Source: Candidatus Omnitrophota bacterium (lineage in GTDB: Bacteria; Omnitrophota; Gorgyraeia; Pluralincolimonadales; Pluralincolimonadaceae). Taken from it: a stretch of 6,431 nt of DNA. Of the stretch, positions 4,967-6,431 are shown piece after piece (the stretch's first letter is position 1; each line of letters starts with the position of its first letter). Under the pieces are notes generated by a model. It did no database searches. It had not been told where the DNA came from and was given only the letters and a program-made list of their open reading frames with translations. The stretch covers positions 1 to 6,431 of the forward strand of contig JAQTVK010000059.1 of the NCBI GenBank assembly GCA_028706795.1, in the 5' to 3' direction. The translations under genes and the position numbers were made by a program.

Positions 4967-6431
4967 TTCGGCGACATCACCCCGTCGATCGCTTTCAACA
5001 CGTCCTCCACTGCGATCTCCCTCATGCACCTTATATCCGAACAGACAGGCTTGTAGCACGGCGAACACCTGAGTTTCCTCATCACGACCGCGCAATTTTC
5101 CGAAGGCGGAAGATGGCGTTCCGGATCGGTCGGGCCGAAGAGCGCGACAAACGGAGTGGCCATCGCAGCGGCCAGGTGCATAGGCGCGCTGTCGCTCGTC
5201 ACGAGGCATTTAAACCTTTTCATCAGCGCCGCGAGCTCGGGAAGCGATGTCTTCCCTATCAGGTTTATCGGCTTGGATCTCACAAGTGATAATATCTCGG
5301 CGCCCGCGTTCGCATCGGTTTCCGACCTGCCCCCTATAAGGACCGCCCTTATCTCGCGTTCGGCTAACAGGTCGCAAAGCCTCGCGAAATTCTCGGCGGG
5401 CCATTTTTTTGTGGCCCAGCGAGGGCTTGCCGACGGGTTTATCCCGACAAGCGTCTGGTGCTCTCCCACCCACTCCGCCTCAAGCATTTCTTTTATATTT
5501 TCCGTATCCGCGGCCGACGGCCAGAGCTCGAGCTTCTTCGGCGCGCCCTCGATACCCATCATCGACAGGACACCGAACTGGTGGTCCACGGGCGGGAGCG
5601 GCTGCTTGGCATCCCTTACGGTCCTGTTAAGTAAAAACCAGTATTTCCCTTTCCTGTAGCCGTACCTGCGCGGGGCCGTGCTCAGGAAAGCGAATAAATG
5701 GCTTTTGGAATTGTTCTGGAGATCGACCACTTCCTCGAACCCGTACCTCCTGATCTCAGCCGCCAATTCGAAGAACCTGAGCCATCCCTTGTCCCTGCCT
5801 TCCCTGTCGTATATTATCATCTCGTCGATATAAGGACATCCTTTAAGGGCCTGGCTCTCGACCCTGCCTATCAGCAGGGCTATATACGCCTTCGGGTATT
5901 TCTGGCGGATCGCGCGGATAGAGGGCGTGGCGAGGACGCAGTCGCCGACAGCGCTTATTTTCATTATAAGTATCCTCTTTACCCCGAGCGCTTCCTCGTA
6001 TACCCTCAGCGTTTCGGTCACCAACCGGTCGAGATTGAACTTCTCCTCGACATCTTTCCGGGCGCGCTGAGTGACCTCCATGGCGAATTTCCGGTCCTTG
6101 AGCATCTTCACGATCGCCTCTGCCATGGGTTGCGGGTCTTCCGGCGGGACAATAAGCCCGTTCTCGCCGTCCCGCATTATCTCCATAACGCCGCCCACAC
6201 CCGTCGCCACGACCGGCACGCCCGAGGCGAACGCCTCTATTATCACCATCCCGAAACCCTCGGGCACTATGCTCGCCATGACGAGGAGGTCGAGCCTGGC
6301 GAGTATATCCGGGATATCGCTCCTGGCCCCGAGGAATTCGACATACCTGGAAAGCCCGAGCCTGTTCACAAGACTCTCGAGCTCCTGTTTATACTTCTCC
6401 TTCTCCGCAGGGGCTTCCCCCACTATTAGGG
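4963..6431 (-). CDS. GT4-GT9 fusion glycosyltransferase (5'-truncated by window edge)
   Basis: This protein joins the C-terminal half of a GT4 (GT-B fold) glycosyltransferase to a complete GT9 heptosyltransferase-like protein in one frame. Numbering residues from the GTG at 6423, the GT4 part (1-147) has the donor-site E-x7-E motif at E55 and E63 (PEGFGMVIIEAF). The frame is open to the edge and reads LIVGEAP across that GTG, the usual GT4 strand motif, so the GTG is not the real start. The GT9 part (about 148-486) has ISAVGD with the probable catalytic Asp at 161, KKWP at 339-342, TSDSAPMHLA at 409-418, FGPTDP at 429-434 and cysteines 453, 456, 461 and 466. By family, it would transfer two sugars in the cytoplasm, the GT9 half probably from ADP-heptose; acceptors are unknown. 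The stop overlaps the next start (ATGA, 4 bp). Family assignment is firm; substrates are not. Confidence 0.93.
   Translation of the reverse strand, partial: LIVGEAPAEKEKYKQELESLVNRLGLSRYVEFLGARSDIPDILARLDLLVMASIVPEGFGMVIIEAFASGVPVVATGVGGVMEIMRDGENGLIVPPEDPQPMAEAIVKMLKDRKFAMEVTQRARKDVEEKFNLDRLVTETLRVYEEALGVKRILIMKISAVGDCVLATPSIRAIRQKYPKAYIALLIGRVESQALKGCPYIDEMIIYDREGRDKGWLRFFELAAEIRRYGFEEVVDLQNNSKSHLFAFLSTAPRRYGYRKGKYWFLLNRTVRDAKQPLPPVDHQFGVLSMMGIEGAPKKLELWPSAADTENIKEMLEAEWVGEHQTLVGINPSASPRWATKKWPAENFARLCDLLAEREIRAVLIGGRSETDANAGAEILSLVRSKPINLIGKTSLPELAALMKRFKCLVTSDSAPMHLAAAMATPFVALFGPTDPERHLPPSENCAVVMRKLRCSPCYKPVCSDIRCMREIAVEDVLKAIDGVMSPK
5962..5981 (-). promoter_or_regulatory. Possible internal ribosome binding site and ATG at the fusion seam
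   Basis: At the GT4-GT9 boundary the minus strand reads AAGAGG, nine bases, then an in-frame ATG at 5964-5962 (M154 of the fusion). This could let ribosomes start a separate GT9 product. Such a product would begin at MKISAVGD and lack the KRILI residues that form most of the first beta strand in GT9 proteins, which argues against it being the main form. The match to a Shine-Dalgarno site may be chance, because AAGAGG also encodes Lys-Arg of the normal GT9 N-terminus. Confidence 0.2.

Noticed and set aside
4967..5209. N-terminal extension of the GT4 gene by 81 residues to a start at 5209
   Set aside because: The extension is rich in Arg, Asp and Gly without family similarity and lies entirely over the GT9 domain coding sequence. 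The ATG at 4966 starts exactly at the first GT4 beta strand and forms an ATGA overlap.
6421..6423. GTG at 6423 as the true start of the fusion protein
   Set aside because: It sits in the middle of the GT4 LIVGEAP strand motif, and the frame continues upstream to the window edge, so the gene is cut by the window.
5698..6429. Plus-strand open frame of 243 codons
   Set aside because: It is the complement of the well-supported GT4-GT9 fusion, has a composition typical of an antisense shadow (many His, Arg, Pro and Tyr), and shows no recognisable domain.

Overview
The window is a single, fully packed transcription unit on the minus strand, so it reads from high to low coordinates. It encodes enzymes that build a cell-surface glycan, most likely a lipopolysaccharide core. 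In transcription order it holds: the end of a fused GT4-GT9 glycosyltransferase that is cut by the right edge (4963-6431); a complete GT4 glycosyltransferase (3863-4966); a membrane-anchored NodB-type polysaccharide deacetylase (3079-3876); and three separate GT9 heptosyltransferase-family proteins (2054-3097, 1101-2066, 68-1114). A short reading frame opens at position 49 and leaves the left edge; it may be the next gene. All six large genes are intact apart from the window cut. No RNA gene, insertion sequence, CRISPR array, clear promoter or terminator was found. No intergenic stretch exceeds about 70 bases.

How the genes may work together (inference): GT9 enzymes typically transfer heptose from ADP-heptose to the growing inner core, and GT4 enzymes add other sugars from nucleotide donors. 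With the fusion counted as two activities, the window encodes six glycosyl-transfer domains: four GT9 and two GT4. All lack signal peptides and should act at the cytoplasmic face. The deacetylase has a basic N-terminus followed by one hydrophobic segment, which would place its catalytic domain outside the inner membrane. It may therefore trim N-acetyl groups after the glycan is flipped. Every one of the five internal gene junctions overlaps (4, 14, 19, 13 and 14 bp), which points to translational coupling and a fixed enzyme set.

Organism: the gene content indicates a diderm bacterium. Strings of GT9 paralogues, tight overlaps, moderately high GC and frequent ATA isoleucine codons recall uncultured lineages such as Candidatus Omnitrophota (OP3, PVC superphylum). 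This is an impression from sequence style, not a demonstrated assignment.

The most notable features are the in-frame GT4-GT9 fusion with a visible seam, the outward-facing deacetylase inside the glycosyltransferase operon, and a four-cysteine C-terminal module shared by all four GT9 domains. I do not see a wholly new type of system here.
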